From contig NZ_JACVAB010000002.1 of assembly GCF_014851585.1 (NCBI RefSeq), forward strand, positions 310,001-374,000: a DNA stretch of 64,000 nucleotides. Reading direction: 5' to 3'. This document shows positions 50,552-59,377 of the stretch, one piece after another. This DNA comes from Agrobacterium sp. AGB01 (lineage in GTDB: Bacteria; Pseudomonadota; Alphaproteobacteria; Rhizobiales; Rhizobiaceae). Position numbers and translations under genes: made by a program. Numbering within the stretch: the first letter of the stretch is position 1; the number at the start of each line of letters is the position of its first letter. The notes beneath the pieces are model-generated. The model did no database searches. It was not told where the DNA came from and saw nothing but the letters and a program-made list of their open reading frames with translations.

Positions 50552-52870
50552 ATGGCAGATTTTGTAGCGGTCATTCGCAAAGCCGTTGATGGCTTGGCGA
50601 ACAACACTCCCGAAACCCGGGCGAAGGTTTACGAAAAAGCTCGCAGTGCCGTTGTTCGGCAACTGGAGAATATGAACCCACGTCCACCGGAAGAGTTGCT
50701 GCGACGTCAGGTCGTCAAACTTGATGCGGCGATTGCAGAGGTTGAAGGCGAATATGCCGAAGCCTTACCGCCGCTTGAAGAAGATGATGACTATGTGCAT
50801 GACGACTATGCTGCGCCGGAGGAAACAACCTCCGGACAGCAGTCCTATGTGCAAGAGCCTGCCGATGTGGTTGAAGAAGAACCTGCACCTGCGGTTGAAG
50901 AGCCGCAGGTTGAGGAGGAAGAGCCTGCTGCCTATGCAGCGGCTCCTTCCTATGAACCCGAGACTGAACAAGAGCCAGAGCCGGTTGAGCCTGTTTACGA
51001 ACAGGCTTACGAGCCCGCGCCTGAAGTTTCCTACTTCAAACCGCAGACCGTTGAACCTGTCTACGTCGATGAGCCTCGTTATGAGGAGCCGGTAGAAGAC
51101 GAACCGACACCAGAACAAGAAACCGCTTATCAGGAGCCCGTCGTCCATGCGCAAGAGCCGCATTGGGTGGATGATGATGCACCGGCTGCGGAAGATGAAT
51201 GGCGCAAGCCTGCCGATGATGCCGTGTACGCCGATGACGTCCGCATAGAATCGGAAGAGCCTGTTCTGCAGGCGCCACGTTCCTATCCGGAAGTGGTCGA
51301 GCCCGTATATGTCGCGCCTGTTGCCGACAATGAACCAGAAGTCGAGCAAGAGCCGGAAATTGTTGCTGCTCCTGCTTATGGTGCTGTAGAGCCCGACAAT
51401 CGCCACAGCTTCGAAGACGAATCCGATCCTTTCGCCGCGCGTGCGGACTATCATGATGATGTGTTTGCGACGCCTGCAGTCGAGCAGCCACGCAAACAAT
51501 CGGCACAGGATGAGGATTTCTCCTCCTATTTTGAAGACGCGACTGTTGATCTGCCGACCGCTGGGCAGGCTTCCAGCGCTGCAGTTGCTGCGGCTGCTGG
51601 AACCGGCAAGCCGTCCTTGCAGGAAGTGCCGCTGGACTTTAAGCAGGCACCTGCTGACACCACAAAGGAAGCCGCCAACAAGAAACGCACTCCTTGGGAC
51701 GATCTGGAAGAACTGATCGGTTATGACGGCATTGGCACCGATGCCAAGGTTGCCGGCAAGGTCGGTTCCTACGAGGCTGGGGCCTCTGGCATTTCTGCCG
51801 ATGGTGTTCCGCCTGCGTCCTACATGGTCAAGAAAAAGCCGCGCCGCAATTATGCAAGCTATGTGCTTGCTCTGCTGGGTGTTCTGCTTCTGGCAGGTGG
51901 TGGTTACGCGCTGTGGCTCAACCGCGATGCCATGAATGACATGGTCAGCGGATTGACGCAGTCTGCGCAGCCAGAAACACCTGCCACGACAGAGCAGCCG
52001 GCCCAGAACGGTGCAGGCGAAACAACGACGACACCACCTGCAACGACGGAACAGACACCGCCTGCCACGCCGCAGACGGATGACGGTTCGGTGCAGGGTA
52101 GCAAGTTTACCCAGCGTCTGCTTCCTGACGGCACAGAGCGGGACGAAGGTCCGGCACCTGGCGCCAACGGCCAGCCGGTTACCGCTGAAGGTCAATCTGT
52201 GTATGAGCAGAATGAAGCTGCTCCTGCGCAGACACCAGATGCTGCCACTACAACACCGCCAGCCACTCAGGGCGCTGCTGCGGCACCTGGCGTGGGTGCG
52301 CCACTTGCAGCCGGTGCAGAACGCATGTTCCTCTATGAAGAGGTGCTTGGCCAAACGGTTCCGACTGCAATCGAAGGCAGCGTGGCCTGGACCCTGCAGC
52401 ATGAGCAGGGTGAAGACGGCAAGCAGCTTGCGACCGTTCAGGGTCAGATGAGCATTCCTGCACGCGGTTTGAGTGCACTGATTACCTTCAAGCGTAATCT
52501 GGACTCGTCGCTGCCTGCCAGCCACCTGGTGGAAATCGTCTTCTCTGTTACGCCTGGCTTTGAAGGCGGCGCGATCGACAGCGTTCAGCGTATTGCCATG
52601 AAGCAGACTGAACAGGACCGCGGTAACGCCTTGATTGCCGTTCCAGCGAAGATCACGGACGATTTCCATATGATCGCCCTCAATGACTTCCCAGATGCGA
52701 TGAAGACCAATCTGGAGCTGCTAGCCACCCGTGATTGGATCGATATTCCAGTGTCATATCGCAATGGCCGTCGTGCATTGCTGACTATGCAGAAGGGTCC
52801 TGAGGGTCGTGCTGCTTTTGATGCCGCGCTCAAGGACTGGGCGTCAACCGCACCCGCCGCTGGCCAGTAA
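50552..52870 (+). CDS. Long acidic single-span membrane protein, conserved-looking, unknown function
   Basis: A 772-residue protein. Residues 1-70 form a basic/amphipathic N-terminus (MADFVAVIRKAVDGLANNTP). Residues about 75-350 are strongly acidic and rich in E, P, V, Y and D, with many EEP, VEEP and EPVY repeats and likely disordered. After a basic patch (KKKPRRNYASY, about 426-436) comes one membrane segment (about 437-455), then a TP/Q-rich linker (about 470-585). The last 180 residues contain AERMFLYEEVLGQTVP and ISLITFKRNLDSSLPASHLVEIVFSVTP-like sequence, seemingly a folded periplasmic domain. It follows purA by 60 bases. I do not recognise the family; an envelope or scaffold role is inferred. 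Confidence 0.72.
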   Translation: MADFVAVIRKAVDGLANNTPETRAKVYEKARSAVVRQLENMNPRPPEELLRRQVVKLDAAIAEVEGEYAEALPPLEEDDDYVHDDYAAPEETTSGQQSYVQEPADVVEEEPAPAVEEPQVEEEEPAAYAAAPSYEPETEQEPEPVEPVYEQAYEPAPEVSYFKPQTVEPVYVDEPRYEEPVEDEPTPEQETAYQEPVVHAQEPHWVDDDAPAAEDEWRKPADDAVYADDVRIESEEPVLQAPRSYPEVVEPVYVAPVADNEPEVEQEPEIVAAPAYGAVEPDNRHSFEDESDPFAARADYHDDVFATPAVEQPRKQSAQDEDFSSYFEDATVDLPTAGQASSAAVAAAAGTGKPSLQEVPLDFKQAPADTTKEAANKKRTPWDDLEELIGYDGIGTDAKVAGKVGSYEAGASGISADGVPPASYMVKKKPRRNYASYVLALLGVLLLAGGGYALWLNRDAMNDMVSGLTQSAQPETPATTEQPAQNGAGETTTTPPATTEQTPPATPQTDDGSVQGSKFTQRLLPDGTERDEGPAPGANGQPVTAEGQSVYEQNEAAPAQTPDAATTTPPATQGAAAAPGVGAPLAAGAERMFLYEEVLGQTVPTAIEGSVAWTLQHEQGEDGKQLATVQGQMSIPARGLSALITFKRNLDSSLPASHLVEIVFSVTPGFEGGAIDSVQRIAMKQTEQDRGNALIAVPAKITDDFHMIALNDFPDAMKTNLELLATRDWIDIPVSYRNGRRALLTMQKGPEGRAAFDAALKDWASTAPAAGQ

Positions 52871-52890
52871 GGTTTCAACGCCCAACCATT

Positions 52891-52924
52891 AAAAAAGCCC
52901 CCGAACAGTGTTCGGGGGCTTTTC
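52891..52924. terminator. Bidirectional terminator between the acidic membrane protein and rpoH
   Basis: AGCCCCCGAA (52896-52905) pairs with TTCGGGGGCT (52911-52920), flanked by AAAAA and TTTTC, so it can serve both convergent genes. Confidence 0.8.
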
Positions 52925-52972
52925 TTTTGGCTTTTACAGCCGAGGTCGCTTGGGAGGAGCGAACTTCAGTAA

Positions 52973-53875
52973 TCAGGCGTCCACCACCCGAAGGGCCTTG
53001 GCTGCTTCCAGAGCTTGTTTCTGCACCGCTTCCTGTACCTTTTCAAAGGCACGGACTTCGATCTGGCGTACGCGCTCGCGGCTGATATCGAACTCCTCGG
53101 AAAGTTCTTCCAAAGTGATCGGATCTTCTGCGAGGCGGCGAGCTTCGAAGATACGGCGTTCACGATCGTTCAGAACGCTCATGGCACGCGCCAACATGTG
53201 GCGGCGCGTTTCGAGCTCGTCCTGCTCAATCAGCACCTGTTCCTGGCTGTCGTGGTCATCGACCAGCCAATCCTGCCACTGGCCGGATTCGCCTTCCGCT
53301 GCCTTGATTGGGGCATTCAACGAAGCATCGCCATGCAGGCGGCGGTTCATCGATACAACTTCCTCTTCGGAAACCTTCAGCTTTCTGGCAATCTCAGCGA
53401 CGTGTTCGGGCTTCAGGTCGCCATCATCGATGGCCTGAATACGGCCCTTGAGGCGGCGCAGGTTGAAGAAGAGACGCTTCTGGTTTGCGGTGGTGCCCAT
53501 TTTAACGAGCGACCAGGATCTCAGGATATATTCCTGGATCGAGGCCTTGATCCACCACATGGCATAAGTCGCCAGACGGAAACCACGCTCCGGGTCAAAC
53601 TTCTTGACGGCCTGCATCAGGCCGACATTGCCTTCGGACACGACTTCACCGATCGGCAGGCCGTAGCCGCGATAACCCATGGCAATCTTGGCGACCAGTC
53701 GCAGGTGGCTGGTGACGAGTTTATGCGCGGCGTCGCGGTCGCCATGTTCGGCATAGCGTTTGCCGAGCATGTACTCTTCCTGCGGCTCCAGCATAGGAAA
53801 CTTGCGAATTTCATCGAGATAACGATTAAGACCGGCTTCACCGGCGGTAATTGAAGGCAAACTATTGCGGGCCAT
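52973..53875 (-). CDS. rpoH: Heat-shock sigma factor RpoH
   Basis: A 300-residue sigma-70-family factor. Region 2 reads GLMQAVKKFDPERGFRLATYAMWWIKASIQEYILRSWSLVKM, the RpoH box QKRLFFNLRR covers residues 132-141, and region 4 reads LSEEFDISRERVRQIEVRAFEKVQEAVQKQALE. It directs RNA polymerase to heat-shock promoters. Rhizobia often have two rpoH genes; which one this is cannot be told here. Confidence 0.95.
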   Translation of the reverse strand: MARNSLPSITAGEAGLNRYLDEIRKFPMLEPQEEYMLGKRYAEHGDRDAAHKLVTSHLRLVAKIAMGYRGYGLPIGEVVSEGNVGLMQAVKKFDPERGFRLATYAMWWIKASIQEYILRSWSLVKMGTTANQKRLFFNLRRLKGRIQAIDDGDLKPEHVAEIARKLKVSEEEVVSMNRRLHGDASLNAPIKAAEGESGQWQDWLVDDHDSQEQVLIEQDELETRRHMLARAMSVLNDRERRIFEARRLAEDPITLEELSEEFDISRERVRQIEVRAFEKVQEAVQKQALEAAKALRVVDA

Positions 53876-54043
53876 AAAGCACCCCCTATCCTTGAACTAC
53901 GGCCCCCTAATAATAGCTTTTCAGGCAGACCGCTGCGTGCGCATACAATGTATCACGCACAATTTCCCGTTACAGATATGTAGGAGTGAACGGCGTTTCA
54001 AGAATACGGTTGCATCACGAAGCCGTTACGGTTTGCTTTTTCG

Positions 54044-54069
54044 ATAAAAAAGGACCGATAACGGTCCCT
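54044..54069 (-). terminator. Terminator of the RluD-family gene
   Basis: GGACCG (54052-54057) pairs with CGGTCC (54062-54067); on the minus strand TTTTTT follows. Confidence 0.75.
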
Positions 54070-54078
54070 TTCTTGATG

Positions 54079-55116
54079 TCACGCCTCTTTGTCGTTTCGC
54101 AGCGCTTGCACCAATTCCTCCATGTCGTCAGGCATGTCGGTTTCAAACTCCATCACCTCACCGGTGCGCGGATGTTCAAAACACAAAAGGAAAGCATGCA
54201 GGGCCTGGCGGGGAAAACGGTTGACCACGGCTTTTGCTTCGTCATCCAGCAGGTTTGCCTTGGTGCGGAAGGCTGCACCGTATTCGGGATCGCCAAGTAA
54301 TGGATTGCCGATATGTGCCATATGTACGCGGATCTGGTGTGTACGGCCAGTTTCCAGATGGCACTCCACCATGGAGGCAAGGCAGGAAGCGTCCGGCTTC
54401 TCCCGGAAGCGTTCCATGACTTCGTAATGCGTAATGGCCTCGCGAGCATCTTCCGCCTCCTCGCGCTTCACGGTGCGCTTTGTGCGATCATTGCCCGAAC
54501 GGCCGAGCGCCGCATCGATGGTGCCACGAAGCTGTTTCGGGCGGCCCCAGACGATTGCCTTGTAAGCGCGTTCCAGTGGGCCTGTGCGGCCATGGTCGGC
54601 AAACTGCGCAGCAAGATGGCGATGGGCATTGTCGTTTTTGGCAACCACCATAACGCCGCTGGTCTCCTTATCCAGGCGGTGCACGATGCCAGGGCGTTTG
54701 ACGCCACCGATACCGGAAAGGCTATCACCGCAGTGATGTATCAACGCGTTGACCAGTGTGCCCGTCCAGTTGCCAGCACCGGGATGAACGACAAGGCCAG
54801 CCGGTTTGACGAGCACGATCAAATCTTCGTCCTCATAGAGAACATCAAGCGGGATGTCTTCGCCCTGCGGTTCAGGATCTTCTGGTTCCGGCATGTTGAT
54901 TTCCACCCGGTCGCCAGGGCGGATCTTCTTTTTTGGTTCAGTGATGGCGACACCATTGACGGTGACAGCGCCTTGCTCAATGAGAGATTTGAGGCGGTTG
55001 CGTGAAAAATCGCCCTCAACAGCCGTCGTCAGCCACGAATCCAGACGACCTTCGGCATCTTCTTCGGCAATCAGGACTTTTCTTGCGTCTGCGCCTTGTT
55101 TAAAGGGGTCGTTCAT
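54079..55116 (-). CDS. RluA/RluD-family pseudouridine synthase
   Basis: A 345-residue RNA-modifying enzyme: N-terminal S4 domain (RLDSWLTTAVEGDFSRNRLKSLIEQGAVTVNG), then the PseudoU_synth_2 domain with the catalytic aspartate in GIVHRLDKETSGVMVVAK and the ETGRTHQIRVHMAHIGNPLLGD motif. RluD-type enzymes modify helix 69 of 23S rRNA; RluD is the closest guess. It diverges from a small membrane-protein gene. Confidence 0.9.
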   Translation of the reverse strand: MNDPFKQGADARKVLIAEEDAEGRLDSWLTTAVEGDFSRNRLKSLIEQGAVTVNGVAITEPKKKIRPGDRVEINMPEPEDPEPQGEDIPLDVLYEDEDLIVLVKPAGLVVHPGAGNWTGTLVNALIHHCGDSLSGIGGVKRPGIVHRLDKETSGVMVVAKNDNAHRHLAAQFADHGRTGPLERAYKAIVWGRPKQLRGTIDAALGRSGNDRTKRTVKREEAEDAREAITHYEVMERFREKPDASCLASMVECHLETGRTHQIRVHMAHIGNPLLGDPEYGAAFRTKANLLDDEAKAVVNRFPRQALHAFLLCFEHPRTGEVMEFETDMPDDMEELVQALRNDKEA

Positions 55117-55153
55117 TCAACTTTCCGATCAAATAGTAATGACAGGACCTCAG

Positions 55154-55546
55154 ATGACGCAGATCGAGCCAGAAGAACAGGAAGACAAGCCGCTCGACCC
55201 GGCCATGGAAAGCGTTCGTCGCAAGATGATACGCTTGCAGATCGTTTCAGGGTCCGTGATGTTCATCAGCCTTATGGCGGTGTTCGGAGCCGTTGTCTAC
55301 AAGGCTATGGGGCCATCCAAGACGCAAACGCAGGCTCCGGTTGCTGCGGTGAACGGTGCAGTGCCATCTGATGGACCTGTTTCTGCCACCGCAAGCCTGC
55401 CACAGGGCTTTGTCATTGAAAATACCTCGCTTGCTGCGGGTCAGTTGCTGTTTACCGGCAGGCTTGCCAATGGCACACGCAAGGCAATGGTGTTTGATAT
55501 CGCAACGGGCCGCTTCGTGGCCGATGTGACAATCGATGCACAATGA
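55154..55546 (+). CDS. Small single-span membrane protein (DUF6476-like?)
   Basis: A 130-residue protein. The N-terminus is acidic (MTQIEPEEQEDKPLDPA). One membrane segment follows (about 30-52, IRLQIVSGSVMFISLMAVFGAVV), then a periplasmic domain ending with ATGRFVADVTIDAQ. The ATG at 55154 has AGGA upstream; an ATG 15 bases before it is an alternative. Such short proteins next to rluD and the methyltransferase occur in many alphaproteobacteria; the DUF number is a tentative memory. Its 3' end overlaps the next gene by 11 bases. Confidence 0.65.
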   Translation: MTQIEPEEQEDKPLDPAMESVRRKMIRLQIVSGSVMFISLMAVFGAVVYKAMGPSKTQTQAPVAAVNGAVPSDGPVSATASLPQGFVIENTSLAAGQLLFTGRLANGTRKAMVFDIATGRFVADVTIDAQ

Positions 55547-56414
55547 GGCAACGGCTGCGACCGGCCGTGCTGTCATCGAGATAACCTCTGCCGATGATCC
55601 GCGTATAGAAGCGTTCTGCAACATCAGGGAACGAGATCTGACGGGACGGCAGGGCCGTTTTATTGCCGAGGGCACCGTGGTGTTGCGCATGCTGGCAGCC
55701 GCTCACCGCGCGGGCGTTGCTTTTGAGGCTGAATGCATTCTGGTGCTGAAGAACCGGCTGGAGGGTGTTGCCAGCATTCTGGAGGATTTTCCGGCCTCTG
55801 TGCCGCTCTACATTGCCGATGCTGCGGTTCTGGATGCGATTGCCGGTTTTCACCTGCATCGCGGTATCCTGGCGCTCGGTCGACGTCTGGCAACTCCTCA
55901 GGCTGACGGCGACGCGACAGGGCATGGGCTGGATAGTCTGATTGCCAGGCTGCCAAAATCATCGCTGGTGGTGGTTGGCTGTGGCATTTCGAACCACGAT
56001 AACATCGGTGGCATGTTCCGCAATGCAGCGGCCTTCTATGCCGATGCGGTTCTCCTGGACGAGACATGCTGCGATCCGCTGTATCGCAAGGCATTGCGTG
56101 TCTCTGTCGGTTCTGTGCTTGCGGTGCCCTACATCCGTGAAGGCAAGGCGGTGTCGCTGCTGGAAAAATTGGCGGCAGAAGGTTTTACTATCTGGGCGTT
56201 GTCTCCTGCCGGCGAAACGGAAATTCGCAATATTCCGGTTTCCGAGCGTATGGCGCTGGTTATCGGAACAGAAGGCGACGGTTTGCCACCGGAGGTGCTG
56301 TCGCGTTTTCGAACGGCGCGTATCTCGCAATCGGCGCGGTTGGACAGCCTGAATGCCGGTACGTCATCCGGTCTTGCGCTTTACCAGATGGCGGCGGCAC
56401 TCGGCCGCTTGTAA
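55536..56414 (+). CDS. SpoU/TrmH-family RNA methyltransferase
   Basis: A 292-residue SPOUT methyltransferase. N-terminal substrate-binding part: ITSADDPRIEAFCNIRERDLTGRQGRFIAEG. Motif 1 is VVGCGISNHDNIGGMFRNAAAF, motif 2 VIGTEGDGLPPEVL and motif 3 SLNAGTSSGLALYQMAAAL, which binds S-adenosylmethionine through the knot. It 2'-O-methylates an rRNA or tRNA site that cannot be named. Confidence 0.87.
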   Translation: MHNEATAATGRAVIEITSADDPRIEAFCNIRERDLTGRQGRFIAEGTVVLRMLAAAHRAGVAFEAECILVLKNRLEGVASILEDFPASVPLYIADAAVLDAIAGFHLHRGILALGRRLATPQADGDATGHGLDSLIARLPKSSLVVVGCGISNHDNIGGMFRNAAAFYADAVLLDETCCDPLYRKALRVSVGSVLAVPYIREGKAVSLLEKLAAEGFTIWALSPAGETEIRNIPVSERMALVIGTEGDGLPPEVLSRFRTARISQSARLDSLNAGTSSGLALYQMAAALGRL

Positions 56415-56427
56415 AGCGGTATCTCGA

Positions 56428-57624
56428 TTAGTTTGGTTTCTGCGACAGAAGCTCGTTTGCCCGTTGCGCAAGGCTCTGGCGCTTTGCATCTGGATTGGCG
56501 GTGTCACGCGCCAGAATTTCCGGAATTGGTGAGTTGTCCCCTTCAAGGCGGGCAGTCAGGGCAATCATCCTTGCGGCAATGATGGCAATCTCCTGACGGA
56601 TCGCTTCATCATTGTTGGTATTCTTGATGTTGATGAGACGCTCGGTGAGCGCCGTTCCCTGATTGCGGATTTCTTCGATTTCGCTGTTCAGATCAGCTTT
56701 GTCAGCTGCTGTGGCCGACGTTGCGGCGCTGCTGGCGATATCGATGATGGGCGGTTTTGCTGCCACGACAGGCACCTCTGGTAGGGTGGAAGCAGCACTT
56801 TTATTGGCCACGGCCGGGTTGGGCAAGCGAATGACCATTTCGCCGGACTGTGGACTGGATGTTGCTAACCGCTCCTTGAGGCGTGCGATTTCCTGGTTGC
56901 GGCGTTCAATCAGATTTTCATTGTCGGCATTGCGAGCAGCTTCTTGCGCCAGCTGTTCTTCCAGGCGGTGGATCTTGCGGCTGTCGCGGGTGATCTGATT
57001 TGCCATGTCGCGGCTTTTGTCGGTGGAGCTGTTCAGATCGCGGGTAATGGTATCTTTTTCCTTGCGCCAGGAATCATTGCGCTGACGCGCCTGTTCCACC
57101 TCGAGTTCACTGGCTGACAGGTTAATTTTCAACTCATCCAACTCGCTGGTGATGCGGCTGGCGCGCTTCATCAGGTCGGCCAGTTCTGCGGCCTTGAGCT
57201 GATTACTTTCTTCTGCATGGCGCAAGGTGCTTTTCAGTTTTTCAGCGGCATCTTCCTGCTTGCGCAATCTGGAGCGCAGGTCGCCGGTCTCGACAGACAT
57301 TTCTTCGAGATGCTGGCGAAGTTCGCGGTTCTCGGTCAGGATTTTGCTGGCATCATCGGCAAGGCTGTTGCTGCGCACGGAAATCTGAACTGACTTGGCA
57401 CGCTCATTTTCAAGCTCTTGGCGGGTTCTGGCATTTTCAGCGGCGTACAGCGCACGCGCCATATCCTTCTGTGCACGCACTTCCTGGGGGCTGATGGGCA
57501 TGGTGGCGCGCAGGCGCTTTTCGGTATAGGCGACGATGCGGCGATGAATGGCGGGCGCTATGAGAGCTGCAACAAGAGCGGCACTCAAAAAACCCAATCC
57601 AAATAAAATCGCAAACTCGATCAC
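56428..57624 (-). CDS. N-terminally anchored coiled-coil protein
   Basis: A 398-residue protein. One membrane segment at residues 4-26 (FAILFGLGFLSAALVAALIAP) is followed by about 220 residues of heptad-rich coiled coil (ARTRQELENERAKSVQIS to IERRNQEIARLKERL). A low-complexity A/P/S region and a helical C-terminus (RLINIKNTNNDEAIRQEI) follow. It is a Rhizobiales-type hypothetical; an envelope-structural role is possible. It converges with the methyltransferase gene. Confidence 0.7.
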   Translation of the reverse strand: MIEFAILFGLGFLSAALVAALIAPAIHRRIVAYTEKRLRATMPISPQEVRAQKDMARALYAAENARTRQELENERAKSVQISVRSNSLADDASKILTENRELRQHLEEMSVETGDLRSRLRKQEDAAEKLKSTLRHAEESNQLKAAELADLMKRASRITSELDELKINLSASELEVEQARQRNDSWRKEKDTITRDLNSSTDKSRDMANQITRDSRKIHRLEEQLAQEAARNADNENLIERRNQEIARLKERLATSSPQSGEMVIRLPNPAVANKSAASTLPEVPVVAAKPPIIDIASSAATSATAADKADLNSEIEEIRNQGTALTERLINIKNTNNDEAIRQEIAIIAARMIALTARLEGDNSPIPEILARDTANPDAKRQSLAQRANELLSQKPN

Positions 57625-57802
57625 GCCGGGATCTCCAAACTAAGACACGCTATACCGTTCTGACTTTTGTCGCCACCACCGACGCAAAAAGCTGCCGCAT
57701 GTGTCACACGCGGAGCTTGCGCTGGCCGTTCCATACCTGCGTTAAAGGGATGGCGAATCGACGCTGGCTTTTACCGTCGGCCGATATCAACTGCAAAAAA
57801 TG

Positions 57803-58390
57803 TCAGAAAGGGTTCCAAGTCGGCTGCTGCGTCAGCTTGAGATAGCCGACATTGATGCCGAGACGTGCGCCGATGCCGGTGCGAATCGGTGCAATGGTTA
57901 CGTCGTTGTTCTTCAAAACGGTCATGCCGACACCTGCAATAACGAATGCAGAGCCACTGACACCGCCAAAGCGGCGGTAAAGACCATCCACGGATGCAAG
58001 GTTATAAACCAGCATCATGGTGCGTGTGCCCTGGCCACCGTAATCAAGGCCGAGCGATGGGCCTTGCCAGAAAACCGGGTGCTGACCTGCGTTCTTTGTG
58101 TAGAGCTGACCTTCGCCGTAGGTGAGGCCGGCAACAAATGCGCCCGAGCCTTCCTGGCCCAGAATATAACCGTTTGGCAGGCCGTAACGCTGGAATGCCT
58201 GTTCAACGACCTTTGCAAGGCCACCGGTGGTGGAGCCAAAAAAGCCGTGTCCCGCATCCACGATTTCTTGCATCGTGTATTGGTCACTGCTTTGCGCCAT
58301 GGCCTGTGCCGGCAGAATCATTCCTGCAACGACCATGAAAATCCTGATCAGTCCCAGGTGCGCAAAAGTGCGAATTTGGTGGAGGCTCAT
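57803..58390 (-). CDS. eipA: EipA-like DUF1134 envelope protein
   Basis: A 195-residue exported protein. The signal peptide is in the first 32 residues (LIRIFMVVAGMILPAQAMA). The DUF1134 domain reads MQEIVDAGHGFFGSTTGGLAKVVEQAFQRYG, GYILGQEGSGAFVAGLTYGEGQLYTKN and ASVDGLYRRFGGVSGSAFVIAGVGMTVL. In Brucella and Caulobacter, EipA maintains envelope integrity and its gene is controlled by CtrA. I prefer the ATG at 58390 (MSLHQI); an ATG six bases upstream is an alternative. A CtrA-like site lies in the shared divergent promoter. Confidence 0.84.
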   Translation of the reverse strand: MSLHQIRTFAHLGLIRIFMVVAGMILPAQAMAQSSDQYTMQEIVDAGHGFFGSTTGGLAKVVEQAFQRYGLPNGYILGQEGSGAFVAGLTYGEGQLYTKNAGQHPVFWQGPSLGLDYGGQGTRTMMLVYNLASVDGLYRRFGGVSGSAFVIAGVGMTVLKNNDVTIAPIRTGIGARLGINVGYLKLTQQPTWNPF

Positions 58391-58460
58391 CGTCATTTCC
58401 GTCCGTCTGTTTCGTTTTACTTGCCGTATCATGACATCTGACCATTTTGGAAGCATGGTC

Positions 58461-58475
58461 TTAATAATCGGTTTA
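58461..58475 (+). promoter_or_regulatory. Candidate CtrA box between eipA and chpT
   Basis: TTAA-N7-TTTA (58461-58464 and 58472-58475) differs from the CtrA consensus TTAA-N7-TTAA by one base. It lies about 70 bases upstream of eipA and about 80 upstream of chpT. Confidence 0.45.
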
Positions 58476-58554
58476 CCAAATATGGTGTCATTATGACGGC
58501 AGGTTATTCTTGAAATAACGCACGACCGAAGAGCCGACGGCGCAGGAGATATTT

Positions 58555-59199
58555 ATGACCATTAACCCGAACCTGACACTCTCGGGAGCCGATCTTGCGG
58601 CGTTGCTTTGCAGTCGTGTGTGCCACGACGTCATTTCGCCCGTGGGCGCGATTAACAACGGCCTTGAGCTTCTTGATGAAGGTGGCGCGGATGAAGATGC
58701 AATGGATCTGATCCGTACATCCGCGTTGAACGCTTCTGTGCGACTGAAATTTGCCCGCCTGGCCTTTGGTGCTTCCGGTTCGGCCGGTGCGTCTATTGAC
58801 ACGGGCGAGGGTGAAAAAGCGGCTAAGGATTTCGCCGGCGCCGACAAGAAGGTTGAGGTTAGCTGGACCGGGCCGCGCGCTATCGTCGCCAAGAACCGGG
58901 TGAAGTTGCTTCTGAACCTTTTCCTGGTCGCTTACGGCGCTATTCCACGCGGTGGCAATCTCGACGTTGTCTTGGAAAATCCAGAAACCGATGCCCGATT
59001 TGAAATCACCGTTAAGGGCCGCATGCTGCGCGTTCCGGCAAAGTTCGCCGAACTTTGCAAAGGTGCCCTTGAAGAGGCGGTCGACGCCCATTCCGTGCAG
59101 CCATATTATACGCTGCTGTTGGCACAGGAAGCTGACATGGCACTGGATTATACGGTGCACGAAGACAAGATCGTGTTCGTGGCGACACTCAAGGCCTGA
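58555..59199 (+). CDS. chpT: Histidine phosphotransferase ChpT
   Basis: A 214-residue protein. The phosphorylated histidine H24 lies in SRVCHDVISPVGAINNGLELL, followed by the two-helix dimerisation part and a degenerate Bergerat-like C-terminal domain that does not bind ATP. ChpT passes phosphate from CckA to CtrA and CpdR in the cell-cycle phosphorelay. ctrA lies 1.3 kb away on the other strand. Confidence 0.91.
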   Translation: MTINPNLTLSGADLAALLCSRVCHDVISPVGAINNGLELLDEGGADEDAMDLIRTSALNASVRLKFARLAFGASGSAGASIDTGEGEKAAKDFAGADKKVEVSWTGPRAIVAKNRVKLLLNLFLVAYGAIPRGGNLDVVLENPETDARFEITVKGRMLRVPAKFAELCKGALEEAVDAHSVQPYYTLLLAQEADMALDYTVHEDKIVFVATLKA

Positions 59200-59220
59200 T
59201 CAGGTCTCCGGCTATTCTTA

Positions 59221-59250
59221 AAAAACGGCGTCCAATGGGCGCCGTTTTTG
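59221..59250 (+). terminator. Terminator of chpT
   Basis: ACGGCG (59225-59230) pairs with CGCCGT (59240-59245), followed by TTTTG. Confidence 0.75.
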
Positions 59251-59377
59251 TTTGTGCCACTTTATATAGAGCCGCTGGTCCTTGATCATGTTCCAGTCGG
59301 CCTCAAACCTGATTCAGGTCGCCGCATTTGCACAACTGTCTCATTGGATTGACCGAGTTCAACATATGGAGACGGAA

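Noticed and set aside
48068-50662. A single 864-codon minus-strand frame spanning the EamA gene and purA
   Set aside because: Only the left part (48068-48955) has transporter features. The rest is antisense to purA, lacks any domain, and arises from codon bias on the opposite strand.
50765-52669. 634-codon minus-strand frame opposite the acidic membrane protein
   Set aside because: It is antisense to the low-complexity gene; its arginine- and cysteine-rich composition is the mirror of the E/P-rich coding strand, without a ribosome site or domain.
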